Assembly: GCF_004210375.1 (NCBI RefSeq)
Contig: NC_134830.1
Location: 5,208,001 to 5,272,000, forward strand
Direction: 5' to 3'
DNA length: 64,000 nucleotides
Source: Tachypleus tridentatus
Taxonomy: Eukaryota > Arthropoda > Merostomata > Xiphosura > Limulidae
Shown: in pieces, positions 22,344-35,240 of the stretch
Numbering within the stretch: position 1 is the first letter of the stretch
Layout: every line of letters starts with the position of its first letter
Made by a program: the position numbers and the translations under genes
The notes under the pieces: model-generated
The model's database searches: none
What the model saw: the letters and a program-made list of their open reading frames with translations, nothing else
What the model was told of the DNA's origin: nothing

Positions 22344-22833
22344 CGAAAATATGTAAATTAGAAGAACCGCTATGGATTTTTAAATCCATATACTGAAGTA
22401 AGAAAGCAGAATAATAATAATATAATAAACAAAACAATAAAGTCAGAAATACCACACTGTGTTAAAAGTTATGCCTGGCTTGATGAGTTTAGTAGATTTA
22501 AATTAGTCCTAATCCATAAAATGATCTAACAATGATAAGTCGTTTTTGTAATAGAAAGTAGAATTAAGCTTGGTTATAATAACAATGAACGCAACGTTAT
22601 ACAACAGTATATCTAATTTGCTTTAGCTGCTAGAAAATAAAAATACTATACTGTCCATAAAGTTTGTTTCCATTGAACGAAGAACTCACTATCTACAAAC
22701 AAAACAGCATCATCTCTCCCAGAGCACGCGCAAATCTCATGTCATTGTTGGTCATTCAGTTACAAATCACACTAGGAAGGTTATAGATTACACCATCCAG
22801 GTATTAGCGGTTCTTCTAATTTACATATTTTCG
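22344..22833. repeat. 28-bp perfect inverted repeat bounding 490 bp
   Basis: The 28 bases at 22344-22371 (starting CGAAAATATGTAAATTAG) recur as an exact reverse complement at 22806-22833 (starting AGCGGTTCTTCTAATTTAC). Just inside the left arm is a short palindrome ATGGATTTTTAAATCCAT (22372-22389). The interior is AT-rich and non-coding. It could be a MITE without a visible TSD, or a small inverted duplication. Confidence 0.6.
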
Positions 22834-22958
22834 CACAAAGCTCCACGAGGAATATCTATTCATAGTTACGTCTAATTTTGAACTGACAGTCTACACTCTA
22901 TAAAGAAGATGGGTACTGAATAGCATCTACCCTCCAAGTCTTGGGCTACTCTTGTATG
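22834..22958 (-). mobile_element. Strongly decayed SINE family A remnant
   Basis: CACAAAGCTCCACGAGG, then ATATCTATTCATAGTTACG, TCTAATTTTGAACTG and TCTTGGGCTACTCTTG follow the minus-strand order of a SINE-A tail and body (CAAAGCTACACGAGGGC, CTAATTTAGCAGTG, CTCTTGGGCTACTCTT). It is followed by two tandem 30-bp copies of GGCTACTCTTGTATGTCTG (22944-23003). Confidence 0.55.
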
Positions 22959-23003
22959 TCTGAATAATGGCATGGCTACTCTTGTATGTCTGAATAATGG
23001 CAT

Positions 23004-23396
23004 TTGACAGTTACGTTGAAAGTAAGAACTGAGAATTTTGTTTGTTTGTCTTTTAGGAACGGGACACGATCCATGAAATCGCAGATTCACAGTTTCTGTA
23101 AGCTAATTACTGCGATTCACAGTTTCTGTACCCTAACTACTTGTTAAATACGAGAAAGAGCTATCAATGTTCTTACAAGTAATCAGCCATTCCTGATTTG
23201 GTGACGTTATACTGATATGAAACATGGTGGATAAATCAACTGGATATCATACTTGTAAACGTTAACAGGCAAGAGTTTTAACGGTGTAAAAATGTACTAA
23301 TTGTAAGTTATTAACAAGTGGATGGTTAGGCCTAATTATACACAATAGTTATTAATAGGTGGGTTATTCACAATAGTCACTGCTACCAAGCTTCAC
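23004..23396. other. Spacer next to exon E
   Basis: Contains a short duplication of GATTCACAGTTTCTGTA (about 23085-23131). No other feature. Confidence 0.45.
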
Positions 23397-23540
23397 CTGT
23401 TGTTGTATTTCATCACAAAATTTAAAGCCTGTTCATTAGCAATATTATTTCTCAGAAAATAGGCTATAACATCAGACAAAGTTCCAATATTTGAAACTAC
23501 AGATCGTAACGTATGTCGTTCTACGTAGCTTCTAGGAAAA
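23397..23540 (-). CDS. Exon E, minus strand, unplaced
   Basis: A 144-bp minus-strand exon between acceptor ACTTTGTTTATAG|TTTTCC and donor CAACAACAG|GTGAAG. It is open for 47 codons with phase T + 47 codons + AG. The product begins FPRSYVERHTLRSVVSNIG, then TLSDVIAYFLRNN and ends IANEQALNFVMKYNN. It looks alpha-helical with regularly spaced hydrophobics, like a helical-repeat or solenoid segment. It is on the same strand as gene 1 and upstream of it. Its leftover AG does not match the 18267-18314 candidate, so at least one exon between is missing or this is a different gene. Not recognised. Confidence 0.65.
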
Positions 23541-23993
23541 CTATAAACAAAGTTCTTTAGTTTTAGTAAGTACTTTTGCAACCTGGTCTCTCCAGTATGG
23601 ATATAATCGTAACGTAACGAAATATAGTGAATTATTTAAAATGTCTTCAACCTTTGTCCGACATTACTACACTGTTGGATTTGTCAGATTTATAAATATG
23701 CTGCTTCTTGGACACTTTATTTCGTTCTGCATGATAGAAAATATTCTATTAGAGACTGATACACAGTTTCCAATATACTATATGTTTCGAAAATGGCGTG
23801 TTGAGAAGCTATGGAACATACCGTGTATTATAATATCCATCTTTGTTATTTATTAATGTAATAGTTGTTTAATGAATTGGTAATGCTAAGGGAAACACAA
23901 GTAGTGTTTATGGTAACTAAATATTACACCTTAATATTGTTGTAGCTGGTAAAAATAGAACCATTCATTACTTCTTTATGTATAGCATTGATG
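23541..23993. other. AT-rich spacer
   Basis: Holds a 71-codon plus-strand ORF (23641-23856) rich in aromatic and hydrophobic residues but with no domain or context. Not called as a gene. Confidence 0.35.
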
Positions 23994-24970
23994 TTATGAT
24001 CTCACGTCTGATAAGTTATAACATGATCTCACGTCTGATGAGTTATAACATGATCTCACGTCTGATGAGTTATAACATGATCTCACGTCTGATGAGTTAT
24101 AACATGATCTCACGTCTGATGAGTTATAACATGATCTCACGTCTGATGAGTTATAACATGATCTCACGTCTGATGAGTTATAACATGATCTCACGTCTGA
24201 TGAGTTATAACATGATCTCACGTCTGATGAGTGATGTCATGATCTCACGTCTAATGAGTTATAACATGATCTCACATCTGATGAGTTATAACATGATCTC
24301 TCGTCTGATGAGTTATAACATGATCTCACGTCTGATGAGTTATAACATGATCTCACGTCTGATGAGTTATAACATGATCTCACATCTGATGAGTTATAAC
24401 ATGATCTCACGTCTGATGAGTTATAACATGATCTCACGTCTGATGAGTTATAACATGATCTCTCTCTGATGAGTTATAACATGATCTCACGTCTGATGAG
24501 TGATGTCATGATCTCACGTCTGATAAGTTATAACATGATCTCACGTCTGATGAGTGATGTCATGATCTCACGTCTAATGAGTTATAACATGATCTCACAT
24601 CTGATGAGTTATAACATGATCTCTCGTCTGATGAGTTATAACATGATCTCACGTCTGATGAGATATAACATGATCTCACGTCTGATGAGTTATAACATGA
24701 TCTCACGTCTGATGAGTGATGTCATGATCTCACGTCTGATAAGTTATAACATGATCTCACGTCTGATGAGTTATAACATGATCTCACGTCTGATGAGTTA
24801 TAACATGATCTCACGTCTGATGAGTTATAACATGATCTCACGTCTGATGAGTTATAACATGATCTCACGTCTGATGAGTGATGTCATGATCTCACGTCTA
24901 ATGAGTTATAACATGATCTCTCGTCTGATGAGTTATAACATGATCTCACGTCTGATAAGTTATATCATCT
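23994..24970. repeat. Minisatellite, 27-bp unit, open on both strands
   Basis: About 36 tandem copies of a 27-bp unit: GATCTCACGTCTGATGAG plus TTATAACAT. Variants (GTGATGTCAT, CACATCTG, TCTCGTCTG) recur in the same order in two or three blocks, indicating block duplication. Because 27 is a multiple of three and neither strand has a stop, it gives MISRLMSYN repeats on plus and MRSCYNSSDV repeats on minus. These are by-products. Confidence 0.95.
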
Positions 24971-25480
24971 CCCGTCGATTTACTGTTGGTCAATAATGTA
25001 AACATTATTTTTTAGATACAATTCTAAGACTTTGCAACACTGGTAAGTATTTGGAACAAATGTTATATGTTACTCAAGTATTTGATCTAGTGAGCAGACA
25101 ATATGAATAGCTCTCAGTTATTATACAGAGAGTTAAGATGCAACTTCATTTTTTGTCTATCATTTCATTATTATATTTAACACAGCAATTCCATAGTAAC
25201 GAGCTTCTACGGAGCATAGCTAGGTAAGCCATAGACCACACGTGTTTAATAAACATTATATATACCTTACAATATCAAAGACACCAACATCAGTTGGATC
25301 TGCATCAGGCAGATTAACAGATATGTGGTCAAACTGGATTTGCTGTAATTCTAGTATCTTCAGCTTTCATCAGTGATAAAGATACCAATGATACCATTAT
25401 ATTGTTCAAAACGTCACAAGAATGGCTGTTTTAATTGTTTTTAAAACCAATTTCTTTATTTTGTAGATGAGAGCATTGGT
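24971..25480. other. AT-rich spacer
   Basis: No supported feature. Confidence 0.4.
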
Positions 25481-26882
25481 ATGGATTAGTTTATAGAATG
25501 TGGTTACTAAATGCTCTGTTTTGGACTAGTTTATAGAACGTGGTTACTAAATGCTCTGTTGTGGATTAGTTTATAGAATGTGGTTACTAAATGTTCTGTT
25601 ATAGATTAGTTTATAGAATGTGGTTACTAAATGCTCTGTTGTGGATTAGTTTATAAAATGTGGTTACTAAATGTTCTGTTGTGGATTAGTTTATAGAATG
25701 TGGTTTCTAAATGTTCTGTTGTGGATTAGTTTATAGAATGTGGTTTCTAAATGTTCTGTTGTGGATTAGTTTATAGAATGTGGTTTCTAAACGTTCTGTT
25801 GTGGATTAGTTTATAGAATGTGGTTACTAAATGTTCTGTTGTGGATTAGTTTATAGAATGTGGTTACTAAATGTTCTGTTGTGGATTAGTTTATAGAATG
25901 TGGTTTCTAAATGTTCTGTTGTGGATTAGTTTATAGAATGTGGTTACTAAATGTTCTGTTGTGGATTAGTTTATAGAATGTGGTTTCTAAATGTTCTGTT
26001 GTGGATTAGTTTATAGAATGTGGTTTCTAAATGTTCTGTTGTGGATTAGTTTATAGAATGTGGTTTCTAAATGTTCTGTTGTGGATTAGTTTATAGAATG
26101 TGGTTACTAAATGTTCTGTTGTGGATTAGTTTATAGAATGTGGTTACTAAATGCTCTGTTGTGGATTAGTTTATAGAATGTGGTTACTAAATGTTCTGTT
26201 CTGGATTAGTTTATAGAATGTGGTTACTAAATGTTCTGTTGTGGATTAGTTTATAGAATGTGGTTTCTAAATGTTCTGTTGTGGATTAGTTTATAGAATG
26301 TGGTTACTAAATGTTCTGTTGTGGATTAGTTTATAGAATGTGGTTTCTAAATGTTCTGTTGTGGATTAGTTTATAGAATGTGGTTTCTAAATGTTCTGTT
26401 GTGGATTAGTTTATAGAATGTGGTTACTAAATGTTCTGTTGTGGATTAGTTTATAGAATGTGGTTTCTAAATGTTCTGTTGTGGATTAGTTTATAGAATG
26501 TGGTTTCTAAATGTTCTGTTGTGGATTAGTTTATAGAATGTGGTTACTAAATGTTCTGTTGTGGATTAGTTTATACAATGTGGTTTCTAAATGTTCTGTT
26601 GTGGATTAGTTTATAGAATGTGGTTACTAAATGCTCTGTTATGGACTAGTTTATAGAATGTGGTTACTAAATGCTCTGTTGTGGATTAGTTTATAGAATG
26701 TGGTTACTAAATGTTCTGTTGTGGATTAGTTTATAGAATGTGGTTACTAAATGTTCTGTTGTGGATTAGTTTATAGAATGTGGTTTCTAAATGTTCTGTT
26801 GTGGATTAGTTTATAGAATGTGGTTTCTAAATGTTCTGTTGTGGATTAGTTTATCGAATGTGGTTTCTAAGTGCTCTGTTGC
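25481..26882. repeat. Minisatellite, 40-bp unit
   Basis: About 35 copies of an exact 40-bp unit: GTGGATTAGTTTATAGAATG then TGGTTACTAAATGTTCTGTT. Length is perfectly conserved. Variation is almost confined to TGGTTACTAA versus TGGTTTCTAA, GTTC versus GCTC, and GTGG versus ATGG. Edge units are the most diverged. Confidence 0.96.
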
Positions 26883-26934
26883 TCGAATTTTTCTGCTTCC
26901 ACAAAAAATAATCAATCGCATTTCTTCGAAGTGT

Positions 26935-27378
26935 GAAGATCTTTTATTATCTATTTTTATCAATATATCTCTACGGGCAGTCTTCCCATCTTTTATTATA
27001 TATTTTTGTCAATATTGCTATATGGGCAGTCTTCCCATCTTTGATTATCTATTTTTATCAATATTGCTATATGGGCAGTCTTCCCATCTTTGATTATCTA
27101 TTTTTATTAATATTGCTATATGGGCAGTCTTCCCATCTTTTATTATCTATTTTTATCAATATTGCTATATGGGCAGTCTTCCCATCTTTTATTATCTATT
27201 TTTGTCAATATTGCTATATGGGCAGTCTTCCCATCTTTGATTATCTATTTTTATCAATATTGCTATATGGGCAGTCTTCCCATCTTTGATTATCTATTTT
27301 TATCAATATTGCTATATGGGCAGTCTTCTCATCTTTGATTATCTATTTTTATCAATATTTCCTACGGGCAGTCTTCCC
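26935..27378. repeat. Minisatellite, 49-bp unit
   Basis: About nine copies of a 49-bp unit containing TTATCTATTTTTATCAATAT and TGCTATATGGGCAGTCTTCC. 49 is 1 modulo 3, so the same hydrophobic ORF appears shifted in all three plus frames. This is clear evidence that those ORFs are artefacts. Confidence 0.93.
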
Positions 27379-28030
27379 TTAAAAGGACCGTAATACATAT
27401 GTTTAGTTTTATATCTAACAATGGCAGGACTGTAATATAAAATGGTCGAAATCGTCGCGAACGAAATAGATACATTTGTAGTTACTAAACATAATACTTG
27501 TGACCTCGTGACAAACATATGAAACAACACACATGTATTAACATATGCGACTCTCTCATGTTCAGTATGATTAACCTCTGCGCTGACTTGGAACATCTTG
27601 AGATATAGCTTTAATAGTTACCCATAATTTATATGCTTTTTGTAATCTTCTATTAATTTGTTGTTCAAACATACAGATACCCTCTTTTTCATCATTACTG
27701 GTATCTGCTTACAAGTACAGCACTTCATTGAATTATATATGAACTGTGCCACATAATGTATTAATGATACCCTCTAAATCTTAATTCTATTCTGATTGTT
27801 TTCCTTAATTTCAAAGTTGCTACTTCTTACAGGTCCTTTTTATTCCTGTCAGCTGTTGTTCGAAACTTTTCACTTAAATAAGTCCACTTTTCTGACAGTA
27901 TTATAATTTTGTTCATAATTAGTCCTACTTTGTATTACGTTTGTTTTGTAATTCTTGTCTTATACTTATTTTAACCCGGTTTATTCTAATATGTTCCAAG
28001 GGTTCAGCAGTAAATCTGCAAACTTATGAC
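27379..28030. other. AT-rich spacer between two arrays
   Basis: Minus-strand ORF 27339-27596 has no convincing splice sites or domain. Nothing else seen. Confidence 0.4.
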
Positions 28031-31000
28031 ACCATAAATATACCCGTGGTAGATACAGTAAAGATATACTACTATACATAAATATACCCGTGGTAGATAC
28101 AGTAAAGATATACTACTATACATAAATATACCCGTGGTAGATAGAGTAAAGATATACTACTATACATAAATATACCCGTGGTAGATACAGTAAAGATATA
28201 CTACTATACCCGTGGTAGATACAGTAAAGATATACTACTATACATAAATATACCCGTGGTAGATACAGTAAAGATATACTACTATACCCGTGGTAGATAC
28301 AGTAAAGATATACTACTATACATAAGTATACCCGTGGTAGATACAGTAAAGATATACTACTATACCCGTGGTAGATACAGTAAAGATATACTACTATACA
28401 TAAGTATACCCGTGGTAGATACAGTAAAGATATACTACTATACATAAATATACCCGTGGTAGATACAGTAAAGATATACTACTATACCCGTGGTAGATAC
28501 AGTAAAGATATACTACTATACATAAGTATACCCGTGGTAGATACAGTAAAGATATACTACTATACATAAGTATACCCGTGGTAGATACAGTAAAGATATA
28601 CTACTATACCCGTGGTAGATACAGTAAAGATATACTACTATACATAAGTATACCCGTGGTAGATACAGTAAAGATATACTACTATACCCGTGGTAGATAC
28701 AGTAAAGATATACTACTATACATAAGTATACCCGTGGTAGATACAGTAAAGATATACTACTATACCCGTGGTAGATACAGTAAAGATATACTACTATACC
28801 CGTGGTAGATACAGTAAAGATATACTACTATACATAAGTATACCCGTGGTAGATACAGTAAAGATATACTACTATACCCGTGGTAGATACAGTAAAGATA
28901 TACTACTATACATAAGTATACCCGTGGTACATACAGTAAAGATATACTACTATACCCGTGGTAGATACAGTAAAGATATACTACTATACCCGTGGTAGAT
29001 ACAGTAAAGATATACTACTATACATAAGTATACCCGTGGTAGATACAGTAAAGATATACTACTATACCCGTGGTAGATACAGTAAAGATATACTACTATA
29101 CATAAGTATACCCGTGGTAGATACAGTAAAGATATACTACTATACATAAGTATACCCGTGGTAGATACAGTAAAGATATACTACTATACCCGTGGTAGAT
29201 ACAGTAAAGAGATATACTATACCCGTGGTAGATACAGTAAAGATATACTATACCCGTGGTAGATACAGTAAAGATACAGTAAAGATATACTAATATACCC
29301 GTGGTAGATACAGTAAACTATATAATATACCCGTGGTAGATACAGTAAAGATATACTAATATACCCGTGGTAGATACAGTAAAGATATACTACTATACAT
29401 AAATATACCCGTGGTAGATACAGTAAAGATATACTACTATACCCGTGGTAGATACAGTAAAGATATACTACGTATACATAGTATACCCGTGGTAGATACA
29501 GTAAAGATATACTACTATACCCGTGGTAGATACAGTAAAGATATACTACTATACCCGTGGTAGATACAGTAAAGATATACTACTATACCCGTGGTAGATA
29601 CAGTAAAGATATACTACTATACCCGTGGTAGATACAGTAAAGATATACTACTATACATAAGTATACCCGTGGTAGATACAGTAAAGATATACTACTATAC
29701 CCGTGGTAGATACAGTAAAGATATACTATACCCGTGGTAGATACAGTAAAGATATACTATATACCCGTGGTAGATACAGTAAACAGTAAACCCGTGGTAT
29801 ACAGTAAAGATATACCCGTGGTAGATACAGTAAAAAGATATAATATACCCGTGGTAGATACACCCGTGGTAGATAAAGATATACTAATATACCCGTGGTA
29901 GATACAGTAAAGATATACTACTATACCCGTGGTAGATACAGTAAAGATATACTATACCCGTGGTAGATACAGTAAAGATATAATATACCCGTGGTAGATA
30001 CAGTAAAGATATACTAATATACCCGTGGTAGATACAGTAAAGATATACTACTATACATAAGTATACCCGTGGTAGATACAGTAAAGATATACTAATATAC
30101 CCGTGGTAGATACAGTAAAGATATACTACTATACATAAATATACCCGTGGTAGATAGATATACAGTAAAGATATACCCTGGTATACAGTAAATATACCCG
30201 TGGTAGATACAGTAAAGATATACTACTATACATAAGTATACCCGTGGTAGATACAGTAAAGATATACGTGGTAGATACAGTAAAGATACCCGTGGTAGAT
30301 ACAGTAAAGATATACTACTATACATAAGTATACCCGTGGTAGATACAGTAAAGATATACTACTATACCCGTGGTAGATACAGTAAAGATATACTACTATA
30401 CATAAGTATACCCGTGGTAGATACAGTAAAAATATACTACTATACCCGTGGTAGATACAGTAAAGATATACAACTATACATAAGTATACCCGTGGTAGAT
30501 ACAGTAAGGATATACTACTATACCCGTGGTAGATACAGTAAAGATATACTTCTATACCCGTGGTAGATACAGTAAAGATATACTACTATACCCGTGGTAG
30601 ATACAGTAAAGATATACTATACCCGTGGTAGATACAGTAAAGATATAATATACCCGTGGTAGATACAGTAAAGATATAATATACCCGTGGTAGATACAGT
30701 AAAGATATACTACTATAATACAGATACAGTAAAGATATATACAGTAAAGATATACTAATATACCCGTGGTAGATACAGTAAAGATATACTATACCCGTGG
30801 TAGATACAGTAAAGATATAATATACCCGTGGTAGATACAGTAAAGATATACTAATATACCCGTGGTAGATACAGTAAAGATATACTACTATACATAAATA
30901 TACCCGTGGTAGATACAGTAAAGATATACTACTATACATAAGTATACCCGTGGTAGATACAGTAAAGATATACTAATATACCCGTGGTAGATACAGTAAA

Positions 31001-34000
31001 GATATACTACTATACATAAATATACCCGTGGTAGATACAGTAAAGATATACTACTATACATAAATATACCCGTGGTAGATACAGTAAAGATATACTACTA
31101 TACATAAATATACCCGTGGTAGATACAGTAAAGATATACTACTATACATAAATATACCCGTGGTAGATACAGTAAAGATATACTACTATACATAAATATA
31201 CCCGTGGTAGATACAGATATAAGATATACCCGTGGTAGATACAGATAAAGATATACTATATACAATATACCCGTGGTAGATACAGTAAAGATATAATATA
31301 CCCGTGGTAGATACAGTAAAGATATACTACTATACATAAATATACCCGTGGTAGATACAGTAAAGATATAATATACCCGTGGTAGATACAGTAAAGATAT
31401 AATATACCCGTGGTAGATACAGTAAAGATATAATATACCCGTGGTAGATACAGTAAAGATATAATATACCCGTGGTAGATACAGTAAAGATATACTAATA
31501 TACCCGTGGTAGATACAGTAAAGATATACCTATACAGTAAAGATATACTACTATATACCCGTGGTAGATACAGTAAAGATATACTACTATACATAAGTAT
31601 ACCCGTGGTAGATACAGTAAAGATATACTAATATACCCGTGGTAGATACAGTAAAGATATACTACTATACATAAATATACCCGTGGTAGATACAGTAAAG
31701 ATATACTACTATACATAAATATACCCGTGGTAGATACAGTAAAGATATACTACTATACATAAATATACCCGTGGTAGATACAGTAAAGATATAATATACC
31801 CGTGGTAGATACAGTAAATATATACCCGTGGTAGATACAGTAAAGATATAATATACCCGTGGTAGATACAGTAAAAATAAATATACCCGTGGTAGATACA
31901 GTAAAGATATAATATACCCGTGGTAGATACAGTAAAGATATACTAATATACCCGTGGTAGATACAGTAAAGATATAATATACCCGTGGTAGATACAGTAA
32001 AGATATACTATATACCCGTGGTAGATACAATATAGTAGATACAGTAAAGATATAATATACCCGTGGTAGATACAGTAAAGATATAATATATACCCGTGGT
32101 AGATACAGTAAAGATATACTACTATATATACCCGTGGTAGATACAGTAAAGATATACTAATATACCCGTGGTACCCGTGGTAGATACAGTAAAGATATAA
32201 ATATACCCGTGGTAGATACAGTAAAAGATATAATATACCCGTGGTAGATACAGTAAAGATATATAATATACCCGTGGTAGATACAGTAAAGATATAATAT
32301 ACCCGTGGTAGATACAGTAAAGATATACTACTATACATAAGTATACCCGTGGTAGATACAGTAAAGATATACTACTATACCCGTGGTAGATACAGTAAAG
32401 ATATACTACTATACATAAGTATACCCGTGATAGATACAGTAAAGATATACTACTATACATAAGTATACCCGTGGTAGATACAGTAAAGATATAATATACC
32501 CGTGGTAGATACAGTAAAGATATACTACTATACCCGTGGTAGATACAGTAAAGATATAATATACCCGTGGTAGATACAGTAAAGATATACTAATATACCC
32601 GTGGTAGATACAGTAAAGATATACTATACCCGTGGTAGATACAGTAAAGATATAATATACCCGTGGTAGATACAGTAAAGATATACTAATATACCCGTGG
32701 TAGATACAGTAAAGATATACTACTATACATAAGTATACCCGTGGTAGATACAGTAAAGATATACTAATATACCCGTGGTAGATACAGTAAAGATATACTA
32801 CTATACATAAATATACCCGTGGTAGATACAGTAAAGATATACTACAGTAACATAAATATATGATGTTGTAGATACAGTAAAGATATACTACTATACATGA
32901 GTATACCCGTGGTAGATACAGTAAAGATATAATATACCCGTGGTAGATACAGTAAAGATATACTACTATACATAAATATACCCGTGGTAGATACAGTAAA
33001 GATATAATATACCCGTGGTAGATACAGTAAAGATATACTAATATACCCGTGGTAGATACAGTAAAGATATACTACTATACATAAATATACCCGTGGTAGA
33101 TACAGTAAAGATATAATATACCCGTGGTAGATACAGTAAAGATATACTACTATACATAAATATACCCGTGGTAGATACAGTAAACATATAATATACCCGT
33201 GGTAGATACAGTAAAGATATAATATACCCGTGGTAGATACAGTAAAGATATACTAATATACCCGTGGTAGATACAGTAAAGATATAATATACCCGTGGTA
33301 GATACAGTAAAGATATACTAATATACCCGTGGTAGATACAGTAAAGATATACTAATATACCCGTGGTAGATACAGTAAAGATATACTACTATATATAAAT
33401 ATACCCGTGGTAGATACAGTAAAGATATATAATATACCCGTGGTAGATACAGTAAAGATATACTAATATACCCGTGGTAGATACAGTAAAGATATACTAC
33501 TATATATAAATATACCCGTGGTAGATACAGTAATATATATGGTAGATACAGTAAAGATATATATATACCCGTGGTAGATACAGTAAAAAGATATACAGTA
33601 AAGATATATATACCCGTGGTAGATACAGTAAAGTAGATACAGTAAATATAATATACCCGTGGTAGATACAGTAAAGATATACTAATATACCCGTGGTAGA
33701 TACAGTAAAGATATACTAATATACCCGTGGTAGATACAGTAAAGTATACCCGTGGTAGATACAGTAAAGATATACTATACCCGTGGTAGATACAGTAAAG
33801 ATATACTAATATACCCGTGGTAGATACAGTAAAGATATATATATACCCGTGGTAGAGTAAAGATATATATAATATACCCGTGGTAGATACAGTAAAGAAT
33901 AGATATACATAAATATACCCGTGGTAGATACAGTAAAGATATACTACTATACATAAATATACCCGTGGTAGATACAGTAAAGATACAGTAAAGATATACT

Positions 34001-34548
34001 ATATACTAATATACCCGTGGTAGATACAGTAAAGATATACTACTATACCCGTGGTAGATACAGTAAAGATATACTATACCCGTGGTAGATACAGTAAAGA
34101 TATACTACTATACATAAATATACCCGTGGTAGATACAGTAAAGATATACTAATATACCCGTGGTAGATACAGTAAAGATATACTACTATACATAAATATA
34201 CCCGTGGTAGATACAGTAAAGATATACTAATATACCCGTGGTAGATACAGTAAAGATATACTAATATACCCGTGGTAGATACAGTAAAGATATACTAATA
34301 TACCCGTGGTAGATACAGTAAAGATATAAGATATAATATACCCGTGGTAGATACAGTAAAGATATAATATACCCGTGGTAGATACAGTAAAGATATATAA
34401 TATACCCGTGGTAGATACAGTAAAGATATACTACTATACCCGTGGTAGATACAGTAAAGATATACTACTATACCCGTGGTAGATACAGTAAAGATATACT
34501 ACTATACCCGTGGTAGATACAGTAAAGATATACTACTATACATACACT
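28031..34548. repeat. 6.5-kb composite minisatellite, 34/44-bp units
   Basis: The conserved core CCCGTGGTAGATACAGTAAA, then GATATACTACTATA makes a 34-bp unit; an optional CATAAGTATA or CATAAATATA makes it 44 bp. From 28.03 to about 29.2 kb units are near-identical and 34/44 types often alternate (78-bp super-unit). From about 29.2 to 34.4 kb the AT-rich part is frequently shortened (GATATAATATA, 31 bp) or scrambled, while the GC-containing core stays constant. The last four or so copies (34.42-34.55 kb) are regular again. It occupies 10% of the window; ORFs on both strands are by-products. Confidence 0.96.
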
Positions 34549-34678
34549 ATTGTGTAGCATAGTACTTATTATTAATCAAACAATTGTCATCTTCATTTCT
34601 ATCATTTATCAGCATCTTCATATCTTCTGTTATAACATTCATTTCGTAGTTATAAATACAATGATCATAGTAAAAATA

Positions 34679-34780
34679 CTGACATTTCTCAGTGACACTG
34701 TTTACTGACATTTCTCGGTGACACTGTTTACTGACATTTCTCAGTGGCATTATTCACTGACATTTCTCAGTGGCATTGTA
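34679..34780. repeat. Short tandem repeat, 26 bp x 4
   Basis: Four copies of TGACATTTCTCAGTGACACT plus GTTTAC (26 bp), the last two with GGCATT in place of ACACTG. Confidence 0.88.
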
Positions 34781-34960
34781 ATTTTCATGTTCGATCCGTC
34801 ACTTTCATTATGCATGCTACTGTATTCGTTGATTATTCCCCAGTACTGTTTTAATTTTGTTTTTTCTATTTTCTTCTATATTATTTCTCTTCCGTTTTTT
34901 TCTAATATTCTATATTTCTTTCCTATTCCATTGTTCAAACCTCTTTCACTGCGATCTTTT
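34781..34960. other. T-rich spacer
   Basis: Pyrimidine-rich sequence (TTCTTCTATATTATTTCTC-like). No feature called. Confidence 0.4.
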
Positions 34961-35240
34961 GTTTATCCAGTTTTTCAGGGCTCCTTCTTTACTGATATTT
35001 CATGGTTGTTTATCCAGTTTTCAGGGCTCCTTGTTTTCTAATATTTCAAGGTTGTTTATCCAGTTTCCAGGGCTCCTTGTTTACTGATATTTCAAGGTTG
35101 TTTGTCCGTATTCCAGGGCCCCTTGTTTACTGATATTTCAAGGTTGTTTATCCAGTTTCCAGGGCTCCTTGTTTACTGATATTTCAAGGTTGTTTATCCA
35201 GTTTCCAGGGCTTCTTGTTTACTGATATTTCAAGGTTGTT
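34961..35240. repeat. Minisatellite, 46-bp unit
   Basis: About six copies of a 46-bp unit: GTTTATCCAGTTTCCAGGGC, TCCTTGTTTACTGATATTTC and AAGGTT. The first copies are the most diverged. Confidence 0.9.

Noticed and set aside
23994-24970. Hammerhead box CTGATGAG in every unit of the 27-bp array
   Set aside because: No GAAA box and no stem II in the unit, so the match to CUGAUGAG is coincidental.
26791-27338. Three overlapping hydrophobic plus-strand ORFs
   Set aside because: The 49-bp unit produces the same peptide in all three frames, which a real gene would not.
27339-27596. 85-codon minus-strand ORF
   Set aside because: No good acceptor or donor, includes part of the 49-bp array, and no recognisable domain.
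28031-34548. CRISPR-like array (constant core with variable spacers)
   Set aside because: The variable parts are short AT-rich length variants of one sequence, not unique spacers, and the window is eukaryotic.
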